This document shows, in pieces, positions 10,592-19,365 of a stretch of 64,000 nt of DNA. The DNA is from Desulfovibrio sp. JC022. GTDB lineage: Bacteria > Desulfobacterota > Desulfovibrionia > Desulfovibrionales > Desulfovibrionaceae. A program made the translations under genes and the position numbers. The stretch is taken from NCBI RefSeq assembly GCF_010470665.1, contig NZ_VOPZ01000003.1, positions 310,001 to 374,000 of the forward strand, read 5' to 3'. Within the stretch, counting starts at the first letter, position 1, and the number at the start of each line of letters is the position of its first letter. The notes beneath the pieces are model-generated. The model did no database searches and was not told where the DNA came from. It saw only the letters and a program-made list of their open reading frames with translations.

Positions 10592-11020
10592 ATGGCTAGT
10601 AAGCTCCTTTTGGAAATCGTTACTCCTGATCGCAAGGTCCTTTCCCAGGAAGTCGACTATGTCGGCGCACCGGGGATTGAGGGTGAGTTTGGTATTATGG
10701 CCAATCACATACCCTTTCTTTCGGCTCTCGGCGTAGGTAACCTCTACTTTAAAGAAGGTAACCGCACTCACTACATCTTTGTTTCCGGCGGCTTTGCTGA
10801 AGTCGGAAGCAACAAAGTGACCATTCTCGCCGAAGTTGCTGAAAAGGCCGTTGAGATCGACATCGCTCGGGCTCAGAAAGCTCAGGATAAAGCGAAGGCT
10901 CGTTTGGCTAAAGCACAGGATCGCATTGAATCAGCTCGCGCACAGGCCTCTCTTCAGAGAGCACTTGCACGCTTGACCTGTAAAGATGCGGCGCAAAAGG
11001 CCGGGACTACCACTCACTAG
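10592..11020 (+). CDS. atpC: ATP synthase F1 subunit epsilon
   Basis: Epsilon couples gamma rotation to the c-ring and inhibits ATP hydrolysis. The 142-residue product has an N-terminal beta-sandwich ([37 protein letters not shown]) and a C-terminal helical hairpin rich in Ala, Gln and Arg. It is the last gene of the operon and is followed by a strong terminator. No atpB (a) or atpE (c) is present here, so these subunits must be encoded elsewhere. Confidence 0.96.
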   Translation: MASKLLLEIVTPDRKVLSQEVDYVGAPGIEGEFGIMANHIPFLSALGVGNLYFKEGNRTHYIFVSGGFAEVGSNKVTILAEVAEKAVEIDIARAQKAQDKAKARLAKAQDRIESARAQASLQRALARLTCKDAAQKAGTTTH

Positions 11021-11057
11021 AGCTTAGTTTCAGCCTCTAAAGCCCCATGGCTATCAG

Positions 11058-11093
11058 GGAGCAGACTGTTTAAACAGTCTGCTCCTTTTTTTG
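11058..11093 (+). terminator. Intrinsic terminator of the atp operon
   Basis: A perfect inverted repeat (11058-11085; arms GGAGCAGACTGTTT and its complement) is followed directly by seven T residues. It lies 37 bases after atpC. Confidence 0.93.
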
Positions 11094-11220
11094 TTTAAAT
11101 TGTTATATATCCCGTTGAAAAAGCGGTGAAATTAAATTCAGCAATTTTTTTTTACGCATTTACTCAAGTGCGGCAACCTGTTAACAAGTGGCGAGTAATA
11201 AATATTGGAGAATAGTTTAT

Positions 11221-12603
11221 ATGAATAATTCATTTGCTTGCGCCCTTGTGCTCGCCGGAGGCAAGGGTACTCGTATGCATTCGGACAGTCCCAAGGTGCT
11301 TAAAACTTTGCTGGGCGAATCCATGCTCTACTATGTATATAAGGCATTGAAACCATCTCTTGGTGATGATGTTTTCACTATCGTCGGTTTTGCTGCAAAG
11401 CAGGTTGAGAATGCTTTTCCGGACATGAAGGACCGTTTCGTGCTTCAGGCCGAGCAGCTTGGAACAGGCCATGCTTTGCAGATGGGCTGGGAGCGAATCA
11501 AAGCTGCCGGGGCTGAGTATTGTCTGGTTATCAATGGTGATACGCCGCTTATTCAGGAGCAGGTCGTTGCTGATTATCTTGCAGCGGTTAAAAAGGATGG
11601 TGCCGATCTTTCCTTCATGAGCATCACCCCGGATGAACCTGCTGCTTTCGGCAGGGTTATCCGTAATAATGATGGTCAGGTTACCGCTATTGTAGAAGCC
11701 AAGGATTATGATGAATCCGTCTATGGTCCGGCCAGTGGTGAAGTGAATGCCGGAATCTATTGTCTTAAAATTTCCGCTGTGGACAGACTGCTTAGCAAAC
11801 TGACCAACAATAATAAGAGCGGGGAGTATTATATTACTGATCTTGTTGACCTTGCTGTGGAATGTGGCATGAACGTCACCGCAGTGAATGGAGGAAACTC
11901 CATAGATCTCATGGGGATCAACAGCCCGTATGAGCTTGCTCAGGCTGAGACGACCCTGCGTCTTAGAACAGCTGAAGAGCTGCTTAAGAGCGGAGTTACC
12001 CTGCATAATTGGGAATCAGTTGCAGTCGGACCCGGAGCTGTTATTGAACCGGGTGCTGAAATTACCGGTCCGTGCGAGATTTACGGCCGTTCCAGAATCG
12101 GTCGCGGCGCAGTGATTCAGTCGCATGTCCGCATTGTAGACAGCGTTGTCGAAGGCGGTGCAGTGATCAAGGCCTACAGTCATCTTGAAGAAGCGCAGGT
12201 CGCCTCTGGTTGTATGGTCGGTCCTTATGGAAGATTGCGGCCCGGTGCGGTCCTTGAAGAAGAATCCAAGGTCGGTAACTTCGTTGAAGTGAAAAAGGCT
12301 GTACTCGGCAAGGGCGCAAAGGCCAGCCATCTGACCTACCTCGGCGACAGTGAAATCGGCGCGGGAACCAATATCGGCGCAGGTACCATCACCTGCAATT
12401 ACGATGGGGTGAACAAGCATAAGACTGTCATCGGCGAGGGCGCGTTCATCGGTAGCAACACTGCATTGGTGGCCCCGGTCACCATAGGTAAAGGTGCTTT
12501 GATAGGTGCCGGTTCCACCATCACCAAGAATGTAAAAGATGGAGATCTGGGCGTTGCAAGAGGCAAGCAGGTCAACATTTCCCGGACTTCTAAGAAGTCT
12601 TGA
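11221..12603 (+). CDS. glmU: Bifunctional UDP-GlcNAc pyrophosphorylase / glucosamine-1-phosphate acetyltransferase
   Basis: GlmU makes UDP-N-acetylglucosamine, the precursor of peptidoglycan and lipopolysaccharide, by acetylating GlcN-1-P and then adding UMP. The 460-residue product has the uridyltransferase signature LAGGKGTRM near the N-terminus and a C-terminal left-handed beta-helix of hexapeptide repeats, with the acetyltransferase region NIGAGTITCNYDG. The ATG at 11221 follows a TTGGAG ribosome-binding site; an upstream in-frame start at 11188 lacks one and adds residues outside the family's N-terminus. Confidence 0.96.
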   Translation: MNNSFACALVLAGGKGTRMHSDSPKVLKTLLGESMLYYVYKALKPSLGDDVFTIVGFAAKQVENAFPDMKDRFVLQAEQLGTGHALQMGWERIKAAGAEYCLVINGDTPLIQEQVVADYLAAVKKDGADLSFMSITPDEPAAFGRVIRNNDGQVTAIVEAKDYDESVYGPASGEVNAGIYCLKISAVDRLLSKLTNNNKSGEYYITDLVDLAVECGMNVTAVNGGNSIDLMGINSPYELAQAETTLRLRTAEELLKSGVTLHNWESVAVGPGAVIEPGAEITGPCEIYGRSRIGRGAVIQSHVRIVDSVVEGGAVIKAYSHLEEAQVASGCMVGPYGRLRPGAVLEEESKVGNFVEVKKAVLGKGAKASHLTYLGDSEIGAGTNIGAGTITCNYDGVNKHKTVIGEGAFIGSNTALVAPVTIGKGALIGAGSTITKNVKDGDLGVARGKQVNISRTSKKS

Positions 12604-12634
12604 TTTTGTAAAGATAAGGTATTAGGTTAGGACT

Positions 12635-12811
12635 ATGGAAATAATCGCTCATTTGGAAGAACGTTTCGATAAAATGCTGCAAAAGATTAAGCAACTCGAA
12701 GAAGAGAATGCATTTCTTCTTGAGGAACTTGAGCAGGAGAAACAGCGCAAGGACGAAGTCCGCAGTCGCATTGAGGTTCTCCTGAACAAAGTTGAAGGTA
12801 CCATCGAATAA
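12635..12811 (+). CDS. Small coiled-coil protein, ZapB-like
   Basis: A 58-residue ORF beginning MEIIAHLEERFDKMLQKIKQ is almost entirely heptad-patterned coiled coil rich in Glu, Lys and Leu, with no Cys, Trp or Tyr. The ATG is preceded only by a weak AGG-type site. It sits 31 bases after glmU and about 80 bases before zapA. Size and composition resemble ZapB/DUF904 proteins, which bind ZapA at the division septum. The family assignment is inference; the coiled coil and the zapA context are visible. Confidence 0.7.
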   Translation: MEIIAHLEERFDKMLQKIKQLEEENAFLLEELEQEKQRKDEVRSRIEVLLNKVEGTIE

Positions 12812-12890
12812 GGGTTTTCAGGTCCGGTTCTCTGTAAAACAGACGATTGGATTTATATAAATTCTAGAGGATTACAGTCGCCGGATTAAT

Positions 12891-13139
12891 ATGCCCCGTT
12901 ATACTATTCCCGTTCTCGGACTTGAGATTTCATTCAAGACCGATGCGGACAAAGAAAGAATAATAGCCGCGAAAGATGTGCTTGAAGAGAGATTCAGCGA
13001 GCTTATCCGGGGCGGAAAAGATGTCAGCAGGGAGAAGTTGCTCACCTGTCTGGCTTTAAGTCTGGCCGATGACTACCTTGAACACAGCCGCAAGCTCGAA
13101 ACAATGGAAGAGAAAATAAACGCGCTGTTAGAGAAGTGA
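12891..13139 (+). CDS. zapA: Cell division protein ZapA
   Basis: ZapA binds FtsZ and bundles protofilaments at the Z-ring. The 82-residue product has the ZapA N-terminal strand pattern (YTIPVLGLEISFKTDADKER), where the 'I-x-V-x-G-x-x-Y/S' region is recognisable, and a C-terminal coiled-coil helix ending LETMEEKINALLEK. It follows the ZapB-like gene and immediately precedes the 6S RNA gene, the same zapA-ssrS order as in enterobacteria. Confidence 0.85.
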   Translation: MPRYTIPVLGLEISFKTDADKERIIAAKDVLEERFSELIRGGKDVSREKLLTCLALSLADDYLEHSRKLETMEEKINALLEK

Positions 13140-13174
13140 TAAGTTGTGCATAGCACTGCTTTTTAAGATATAAG

Positions 13175-13359
13175 AAATTTCCCTGGGGAGTGCGTGATTG
13201 CCCTATAGCTTTTGAACCAATATAAAAAGTAAGGGAGCCATGCATCGCCGGAGTGGTGTGCAAGCCCGGTTCGACCGGGAAGCCTGAAACTTCGGGGGCG
13301 GCGCCCACCTGTTAGACTAGGTTCTAACGTATACGGCAACACGGCATCTCCGGGGTCCC
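13175..13359 (+). ncRNA. ssrS: 6S RNA
   Basis: 6S RNA binds the sigma-70 RNA polymerase holoenzyme by mimicking an open promoter and represses transcription in stationary phase. The 5' end (AAATTTCCCTGGGG) can pair with the 3' end (CATCTCCGGGGTCCC) to close a long stem. The internal segment GCCCGGTTCGACCGGGAAGCC is the conserved 6S side hairpin, comparable with E. coli GCTCGGTCCGTCCGAGAAGCC, and CGGCATCTCCGGGG matches the conserved 3' block. Length is about 185 bases. A TATAAG -10-like element lies just upstream at 13169-13174. Ends are approximate. Confidence 0.9.
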
Positions 13360-13475
13360 ATAACGGGATTCTCGGCTTTGGTATGAATTTACAGGTTTAA
13401 TTTATTAAATTTTTCTGCCGGACCACTTAAAACTCACCTCACCCAGCCTTTAATTCTCTTTTTTCCATTGCAGAT

Positions 13476-13484
13476 TGTTATAAT
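13476..13484 (+). promoter_or_regulatory. Extended -10 promoter for rny
   Basis: TGTTATAAT at 13476-13484 combines the TGN extension with a perfect TATAAT hexamer. No good -35 is visible, which is typical of extended -10 promoters. It lies about 70 bases upstream of the rny start. Confidence 0.6.
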
Positions 13485-13555
13485 CTTTCCGATTGTATTG
13501 ATCGGTGGTGACGAATCAGGCCGTCCGCGGCCTGTCAACATAAAAGGAGAAAGGC

Positions 13556-15112
13556 ATGTTTGGGGATTTTTTTCTGATTTTATTTGGAATCGCCCTAGGT
13601 GCCGCAGGCGGTTACGCCCTGCATAGGTACGTGAATTCCAAACGTCTGGCTGATTCGCAAGGATTGGCAGACCGTATCGTCCAGGAAGCCCGTAAAGAAG
13701 CTGAAGCCATGAAAAAGGAAATCAAGCTTCAGGGGCAGGACGAAGTTTATGCTCTGAAAAAAGAGCAGGAAAATGAGTATAAAGAAATGGAGCGCGGCCT
13801 GAAAAGGCAGGAGGAGCGTCTCCAGGAAAAAGAAGAGCGTCTTGAGAATAAACTTGAGAAAGTAGCCAGCAAAGAGTCCGAAGTTGTGACCCTTGAAAAG
13901 CGCATGATCAAGCAGGAGAAGAAGCTCGAAGGTCTTCGTGAAGATCTTGAAAAAAGAAAAGATGAGCATGAGCGTAAATTGCAGGAAGTCTCCGGGCTGA
14001 CTGTTGAAGAAGCGCGTGAAAAGCTCATGACCGAAATCGAAAGCCGGACCCGTCACGAAGCTGCCAAAATGGTTCGTTCCATTGAAATGGAAGCTAAAGA
14101 AGAGGGAACCCGCAAGGCTCGCAAAATTCTCGCCCTCGCTATTCAGCGTTACTCCGGCGATTACGTGAACGAGCAGACCGTTACCGCTGTGACCCTTCCT
14201 TCCGAAGACATGAAGGGCCGCATTATCGGACGTGAAGGCCGCAACATCCGCGCTCTTGAAGCTGCCACCGGTGTTGACCTGATCATCGACGATACCCCGG
14301 AAACAGTTGTTCTTTCAGCTTACAGCCCGCTGCGCCGCGAAGTGGCCAAGCAGGCTCTTGAGCGTTTGATACACGATGGACGTATCCACCCCGCCCGCAT
14401 TGAAGACATTGTCAACAAAGTTGAGCAGGAAATGGACGTCAAACTCCGTGAAATCGGTGAACAGGCTACTTTCGATGTTGGCGTACACGGTATCCATCCC
14501 GAAATCGTCAAACTCATCGGTCAGCTCCAGTACCGCACCAGTTTCTCCCAGAACGTACTCCAGCACTCACTTGAAGTGGCTTTCCTCTGTGGAATCATGG
14601 CTGCCGAACTGGGCATGGACGAGAAAATCGCCAAGCGCGCAGGTCTGCTGCATGATATCGGTAAGGCTGTCGACCACGAAATCGAAGGCCCCCATGCTGT
14701 TATCGGTGCCGATCTGGCCAAGAAGCATGGTGAGTCCAAAGAGATCATCCACGCTATTCAGGCTCACCACGAAGATGTTCCTCCCAAATCCGTACTCGCT
14801 ACCCTTGTACAGGCTGCGGACTCCCTGTCCGGTGCCCGTCCCGGTGCACGTAAGGAACTTTTGGAAAATTACGTCAAGCGTCTTGAAGAGCTTGAAAATG
14901 TGGCTACCTGTTTTGACGGTGTGTCTAAAGCTTACGCTATTCAGGCAGGCCGTGAGATCAGGGTTATGGTTGATGCTGAAAAAGTATCTGACGATAATAC
15001 CCATATGCTCTGTAAGGACATCGCTACCAAGATTGAAAACAACATGACCTATCCGGGGCAGATTCGCGTGACCGTTATCCGCGAACGGCGCTCGGTGGGC
15101 TATGCAAAGTAA
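13556..15112 (+). CDS. rny: Ribonuclease Y
   Basis: RNase Y is a membrane-anchored endoribonuclease that initiates mRNA decay. The 518-residue product has an N-terminal membrane helix (about residues 4-22), a long coiled coil (about 30-190), a KH RNA-binding domain with GRIIGREGRNIRALE, and an HD domain with HDIGKAVDHE. Length is typical (about 520). It has an AAAGGAG ribosome-binding site, its own extended -10 promoter and a strong terminator, and is followed by ymdB, a frequent neighbour of rny. Confidence 0.97.
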   Translation: MFGDFFLILFGIALGAAGGYALHRYVNSKRLADSQGLADRIVQEARKEAEAMKKEIKLQGQDEVYALKKEQENEYKEMERGLKRQEERLQEKEERLENKLEKVASKESEVVTLEKRMIKQEKKLEGLREDLEKRKDEHERKLQEVSGLTVEEAREKLMTEIESRTRHEAAKMVRSIEMEAKEEGTRKARKILALAIQRYSGDYVNEQTVTAVTLPSEDMKGRIIGREGRNIRALEAATGVDLIIDDTPETVVLSAYSPLRREVAKQALERLIHDGRIHPARIEDIVNKVEQEMDVKLREIGEQATFDVGVHGIHPEIVKLIGQLQYRTSFSQNVLQHSLEVAFLCGIMAAELGMDEKIAKRAGLLHDIGKAVDHEIEGPHAVIGADLAKKHGESKEIIHAIQAHHEDVPPKSVLATLVQAADSLSGARPGARKELLENYVKRLEELENVATCFDGVSKAYAIQAGREIRVMVDAEKVSDDNTHMLCKDIATKIENNMTYPGQIRVTVIRERRSVGYAK

Positions 15113-15122
15113 ATAACTTCTG

Positions 15123-15149
15123 AAAAGGCCCGGTTCACCGGGCCTTTTT
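15123..15149 (+). terminator. Intrinsic terminator of rny
   Basis: Arms AAAAGGCCCGGT and CCGGGCCTTTTT with a 3-base loop end in a T run, 11 bases after the rny stop. Confidence 0.9.
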
Positions 15150-15154
15150 GATAT

Positions 15155-15234
15155 GATGCGCTATCGCGCTTTTGTTGAACTGATTTCGCCTCCGGCGGGC
15201 AAAGGTGCTAAGTCCCTCTGCACACCCTATTAGT
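15155..15234 (+). repeat. Dispersed intergenic repeat family B, copy 1
   Basis: The element begins GATGCGCTATCGCGCTTTTG, continues through TGATTTCGCCTCCGGCGGGC and ends in CCCTCTGCACACCCTATTAG. The same order of blocks occurs at 29007-29086. In this copy the second hairpin (GCAAAGG... CCCTCTGC) is degenerate. It fills the rny-ymdB gap. Confidence 0.7.
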
Positions 15235-15302
15235 TTTAAGTTGCCTGTTACCTTTAGCCTTTGCCGTCTCTGGTGAAGCTGTTTTCAAATTAAGATTATC
15301 CC

Positions 15303-16091
15303 ATGCGTATACTTTTTCTCGGTGACATATTCGGTAGGCCCGGACGCAAAGCAATTGCAGCTAAAGTTAAAATTCTTCGCGAAGAACTGAATCTTGATCT
15401 GATTATTGCTAATGGGGAAAACGGGTCTCAGGGTGTCGGCCTTTCGATCAAGAATGCCCAGCAGTTGCTGGAGTATGGGATTGATATTCTTACCTCGGGC
15501 AATCATATCTGGAAATTCAGTAATATTTATGCTTTTTTGAAAACCAGTGATCGAATTGTGCGTCCGGCTAACCTGCCGGAAGGAACCCGTGGAAGGGGCT
15601 GGACTTCTTTCATGGTCCGTGATGAAGTGCCCGTTGCGGTGATCAATCTGCAAGGACGGGTTTTTATGGACCCGGTGGAATGTCCGTTCAAGTATGCAGA
15701 CAAAATTTTAGAGGAAATTGACCCTGAAATTAAAATCAGGCTGGTCGATTTTCATGCCGAGGCCACTTCAGAGAAGCAGAGCCTCGGGCGTTACCTTGAT
15801 GGTCGGATTAGTGCCATGCTGGGAACACACACCCATGTGCAGACTAACGATGCCCGTATTTTTGAGAACGGAACAGGCTATATCACCGACGCAGGTATGT
15901 GCGGCCCCATTGAATCCTGTCTGGGCCTAAGTCCCAATCCGGTAATCAAAAGATTTGTGACCGGATTGCCCCAGAAATGGAAAGTGGCGGGCGGCCCCGT
16001 TGAATTACAGGGCGTGCTGCTGGAAATAGATGAAGAAACAGGCCGAACTGTCTCAATTGAGACATACAACTCCGGCCGCATGATTGTATAA
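15303..16091 (+). CDS. ymdB: YmdB-family metallophosphoesterase
   Basis: YmdB-like proteins (TIGR00282) are dinuclear-metal phosphodiesterases; the Bacillus member hydrolyses 2',3'-cyclic nucleotides and affects biofilm and motility decisions. The 262-residue product carries the metal-binding motifs in order: GDIFGRPGR near the N-terminus, ANGEN, SGNHIWK, and DFHAEATSEK followed by GTHTHVQT. Length is typical. It follows rny, a pairing seen in other phyla, after a terminator and a repeat, so it likely has its own promoter. No strong ribosome-binding site is visible before the ATG. Confidence 0.9.
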   Translation: MRILFLGDIFGRPGRKAIAAKVKILREELNLDLIIANGENGSQGVGLSIKNAQQLLEYGIDILTSGNHIWKFSNIYAFLKTSDRIVRPANLPEGTRGRGWTSFMVRDEVPVAVINLQGRVFMDPVECPFKYADKILEEIDPEIKIRLVDFHAEATSEKQSLGRYLDGRISAMLGTHTHVQTNDARIFENGTGYITDAGMCGPIESCLGLSPNPVIKRFVTGLPQKWKVAGGPVELQGVLLEIDEETGRTVSIETYNSGRMIV

Positions 16092-16133
16092 TAATATTTC
16101 TATAAAAATATTGTCTATCTTCGATTCACACCA

Positions 16134-16217
16134 GCGAAGCTTAATAAAAGTTTTTGGGATTCTTAAACCCTTTTTTCAAAAAGGGTTTAAGGCCCCCGGC
16201 AGGGTCGCCGAAGGCAT
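16134..16217 (+). repeat. Dispersed hairpin repeat family A, copy 1
   Basis: The element runs from GCGAAGCTTAATAAAAGTTT to GTCGCCGAAGGCAT. It contains a perfect 13-bp stem with a 2-base loop (16163-16175 and 16178-16190, arm TTAAACCCTTTTT). Three other copies are found at 21037, 40948 (reverse) and 43779. Confidence 0.8.
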
Positions 16218-16267
16218 AAAAAGCCTAATGCAGGCAAATAAATACATTCTTAAAGAGGTTTAACCAA

Positions 16268-17536
16268 ATGAACATTTATGATGAACTAAAGTGGCGAGGG
16301 CTGATCAATCAGGTATCTGACGAAGAGAAGGTACGCGAGTATCTGGATTCCTCCGGTCAGTACATGTATTGCGGCTTCGACCCCACTGCCGACAGCCTGC
16401 ATATCGGTAACCTTGTTCCCCTGCTTTGCCTCGTGCGTATGAAGCGTGCCGGACACAATCCCCTGTTCCTGCTCGGCGGTGCGACCGGACGTGTCGGTGA
16501 TCCCAGCGGTAAGGATAAGGAAAGGGAATTTTCTTCCATTGAGAAGATTGAATCTCAGGCCGCAAACATCAAGAACCAGATCGAAGCATTTGTTGAACGC
16601 AACACCGGAGAGAAAGCCGATGTTGTGAATAACTACGACTGGATGAAAGAGATTTCTTTTCTTGATATGCTCCGCGACGTTGGTAAGCATTTCACCATCA
16701 ACTGGATGATGGCTAAAGAGTCAGTGAAGGGCCGTTTCGGTCGTGATGATGTGGGTATCTCCTACACCGAATTCAGTTACATGATCCTTCAGGGCTACGA
16801 CTTCTACCATCTTTTTCAGGAGAAGGGCTGCCAGCTCCAGATCGGCGGCGGCGACCAGTGGGGCAACATCACCGCAGGTTGCGAACTGATCCGTCGTAAG
16901 GCACAGGGTGAAGGGTACGCGGTAACCTTTCCGCTGATCACCACTGCATCCGGTCAGAAGTTCGGTAAGAGTGAAGGTAACGCCGTTTATTTGAATGCTG
17001 AAATGACTTCCCCTTACACATTTTATCAGTTCTGGATCAACACCGATGACCGCGATGTGATCAATTTCCTTAAGTATTTCACTTTCCTTACCGAGGAAGA
17101 AATTGCGGAAATAGCCAAAGAACACGAAGAAGCTCCGCACATGCGTGCAGCTCACAAGCGTCTTGCCGAAGAGACCACCATTATGATCCACGGTAAGGAA
17201 GAGTTGGAAAAAGTTCAGGCCGCAACCGCAGCACTGTTCGGTAAGGGCGACATCAAATCCGTTGATGCCGCAACCCTGCGCGGTGCCATGGAAGCCGCTC
17301 CCGGAGTTGAGTACGCTAAAAGCGACCTGCCCGACCTGCCCCAGATTCTGCTGGATCTGGGTATGGTTAAATCCAAAGGTCAGGCCCGTAAGGATATCAA
17401 GGGCGGCGGACTTTACATCAACAATGAGCGTGTAGCAGATTTCGATTACGTGCCCGGTGATGGTGATTTCATCGGCGGCGAATGCATGTTGATCCGTAAA
17501 GGTAAAAAGAACTACGGTCTTGTTACTTTGAAATAA
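16268..17536 (+). CDS. tyrS: Tyrosyl-tRNA synthetase
   Basis: This class I synthetase charges tRNA-Tyr. The 422-residue product has the nucleotide-binding motif HIGNLVPLL, the GGDQWGNI tyrosine-site motif, and KFGKS (class KMSKS) near residue 235. A C-terminal S4 RNA-binding domain (KSKGQARKDIKGGGLYINN) follows. Length matches bacterial TyrRS. An AGAGG ribosome-binding site precedes the ATG, and an intrinsic terminator follows, so it looks monocistronic. Confidence 0.97.
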   Translation: MNIYDELKWRGLINQVSDEEKVREYLDSSGQYMYCGFDPTADSLHIGNLVPLLCLVRMKRAGHNPLFLLGGATGRVGDPSGKDKEREFSSIEKIESQAANIKNQIEAFVERNTGEKADVVNNYDWMKEISFLDMLRDVGKHFTINWMMAKESVKGRFGRDDVGISYTEFSYMILQGYDFYHLFQEKGCQLQIGGGDQWGNITAGCELIRRKAQGEGYAVTFPLITTASGQKFGKSEGNAVYLNAEMTSPYTFYQFWINTDDRDVINFLKYFTFLTEEEIAEIAKEHEEAPHMRAAHKRLAEETTIMIHGKEELEKVQAATAALFGKGDIKSVDAATLRGAMEAAPGVEYAKSDLPDLPQILLDLGMVKSKGQARKDIKGGGLYINNERVADFDYVPGDGDFIGGECMLIRKGKKNYGLVTLK

Positions 17537-17559
17537 GTTAGATTGAATATTGATTATTT

Positions 17560-17592
17560 AGCCCGCTGGAAGATTCTTTCAGCGGGCTTTAT
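17560..17592 (+). terminator. Intrinsic terminator of tyrS
   Basis: AGCCCGCTGGAAG pairs with CTTTCAGCGGGCT (one G-U) around a short loop and is followed by TTATT. Confidence 0.85.
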
Positions 17593-17648
17593 TGTGTTTG
17601 CGGCTATGTCAATGTATCGTGTGCGAGCAATTAAATAGAGGGTAGTTC

Positions 17649-18092
17649 ATGCGTCTGTTTTTCATCATTATGTCTTTTCTCTTCGGTGCCTTGGCGCCTA
17701 CTCAGGCCGGGGTGAATCTGAAGTTGCGTGGTTTTGTGGGAGATCCGGTTCTGGCGGCCATTGTATCTTTTACTGTGGGGACGCTGAGCCTGCTGGCTTA
17801 TGCGTACTTTACCAAAGTTCCCCTTCCCGAAGGTTCTGCTGTGTTTAAAGGCCCATGGTGGATGTGGACCGGCGGTTTTATGGGCGCTTTTTTTGTGGCT
17901 GCGGCAATTGTTGTTGCTCCGGTGCTTGGGGCCGGGACCATGATGTGCTGGATGGTTGCCGGGCAGATGGTTGCATCCCTTCTGCTGGACCACTATGGTA
18001 TCATAGGGTATGCCGTGCGGGAGGCTTCGCCGGGCCGAATTGCCGGGGCATTGCTGGTTATTGTCGGCGCAGTGCTGATTGAGAAATTTTAG
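17649..18092 (+). CDS. YdcZ/DUF606-family membrane protein (DMT superfamily)
   Basis: The 147-residue product is a hydrophobic protein with five predicted membrane segments and short polar termini. It carries pieces typical of the DUF606 (YdcZ) half-size drug/metabolite transporter proteins: GALAPTQAGVNLKL near the N-terminus, GGFMGAFFVAAAI in the middle, and a C-terminal GRIAGALLVIVGAVLI. Such proteins probably act as dimers. The substrate is not known. It lies 37 bases upstream of the prenyltransferase gene on the same strand and may be co-transcribed with it. Confidence 0.8.
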   Translation: MRLFFIIMSFLFGALAPTQAGVNLKLRGFVGDPVLAAIVSFTVGTLSLLAYAYFTKVPLPEGSAVFKGPWWMWTGGFMGAFFVAAAIVVAPVLGAGTMMCWMVAGQMVASLLLDHYGIIGYAVREASPGRIAGALLVIVGAVLIEKF

Positions 18093-18129
18093 GGTGCTAA
18101 CATTGGGTAAAAGATAAAGGAGTGGGGTT

Positions 18130-19014
18130 TTGAAGGATATTCTTTGCAAATACTTGAAGAAGTTGTGGGAAAATACAATTCTGGTCTGCCGGATGATCAA
18201 GATTGAGCATTCCATTTTTGCTCTGCCGTTTGCATATATGGGCTATTTTCTTGCCACTGGAGCATGGGCCGGAATCAAACCCTTTGCCCTGCTGACTGTC
18301 GCAATGGTGGCAGTGCGCTCTTTTGCCATGGCGGTGAACAGACTCTTTGATATTAATATCGACAGCGAAAACCCGCGAACCCGGACCCGCCCGCTTGTTA
18401 CCGGGGAGTTGACTCCATTTTTTACTTTTTGTTTTATAGTAGTTTGTGCGGTTGTCTTTGTTTTCGCCTGTAAGGGGATGAATGAACTTTGCTACAAGCT
18501 TTCATATTTCGCACTGGGGTGGTCCGCTTTTTATTCCCTGACCAAACGGTTCACCATGCTTTGCCACTTTGTGCTCGGCTCGGTTCTTGGTCTTGCCCCG
18601 GTGGCAGGCTGGCTTTGTGTTGATCCTAATTTTTCCCTGCCCGCGATTCTGTTCTTCTTCGGTGTGATGTTCTGGGTGGCTGGATTCGATATCCTCTACG
18701 CTACGCAGGATCGAAAGTTTGACCGCAACCGGGGACTTAATTCTGTTCCGGCCAATCTTGGCATTCATAAAGCTCTGACCATTTCCACTTTCAGTCATGT
18801 GAATACGGTTATCTTTTTCGCACTGGCGGGGCTTGCTGCCGGACTGGGCTGGATTTACTTTTCAACCCTCGCTGTTGTGGGCGGAATCCTTCTTTTTGAG
18901 CATCAGGTTATTTCTGCCGATGATATGAGCCGGGTAAATATGGCTTTTTTTGCCATGAACGGGGTTATATCCGTGTTGCTGTTTCTTGGTACCCTTGCGG
19001 ATATAATGATTTAG
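18130..19014 (+). CDS. UbiA-family prenyltransferase (quinone biosynthesis)
   Basis: UbiA-family enzymes attach a polyprenyl chain to an aromatic acceptor in the membrane. The 294-residue product has the first Asp-rich motif NRLFDINIDSENPRTRTRP and the second, DILYATQDRKFDRNRG, within about eight hydrophobic segments. The start is TTG at 18130, supported by AAGGAG 7 bases upstream; no ATG fits as well. In menaquinone-only anaerobes this gene is usually the futalosine-pathway prenyltransferase (MqnP), commonly annotated ubiA. The exact acceptor is inferred, because no other menaquinone gene is in the window. Confidence 0.85.
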   Translation: MKDILCKYLKKLWENTILVCRMIKIEHSIFALPFAYMGYFLATGAWAGIKPFALLTVAMVAVRSFAMAVNRLFDINIDSENPRTRTRPLVTGELTPFFTFCFIVVCAVVFVFACKGMNELCYKLSYFALGWSAFYSLTKRFTMLCHFVLGSVLGLAPVAGWLCVDPNFSLPAILFFFGVMFWVAGFDILYATQDRKFDRNRGLNSVPANLGIHKALTISTFSHVNTVIFFALAGLAAGLGWIYFSTLAVVGGILLFEHQVISADDMSRVNMAFFAMNGVISVLLFLGTLADIMI

Positions 19015-19082
19015 AATCATGAACTGGTGTGTTGGTTTGATTGTAAGTAAAAAATAAATACTCGGGTCTTAAGAATATATTG

Positions 19083-19122
19083 CGGGAGTTTGGAGTTATT
19101 CCAGACTCCCGTTCTTGTTTTT
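19083..19122 (+). terminator. Intrinsic terminator of the prenyltransferase gene
   Basis: CGGGAGTTTGGA pairs with TCCAGACTCCCG (one G-U) around a 5-base loop, followed by TTCTTGTTTTT. Confidence 0.9.
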
Positions 19123-19365
19123 GATTATTTGGGCATCTAGACAAGTTCTTATAAACATCTTAGTAGTGTCCTTGCGAGGTTTTAAGAAGGTTCGGCTTTG
19201 AAGGCTTGAAATATGGCCCAGCTGTTATCAATTGTCCCGGTTAGAATTCGTTGGGGAATGAATTAAAGATTGTCCCTAGGGCAGTACGATCGTGGGAGAG
19301 GATGACGCTGGAGTTTTTTGGATACTTTGGAAGAGGTGTCTACAAGCTGTTCAGGGAGAGCTGAC
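19123..19365. other. Intergenic region upstream of the chemoreceptor gene
   Basis: About 240 bases hold no convincing ORF. No clear sigma-28 or sigma-54 promoter was recognised; a TAAA near 19264 lacks a matching GCCGATAA. The chemoreceptor promoter is probably here but cannot be placed. Confidence 0.5.

Noticed and set aside
19240-19365. Sigma-28 promoter for the chemoreceptor
   Set aside because: A TAAA is present, but no GCCGATAA-like -10 occurs at 15 bases.
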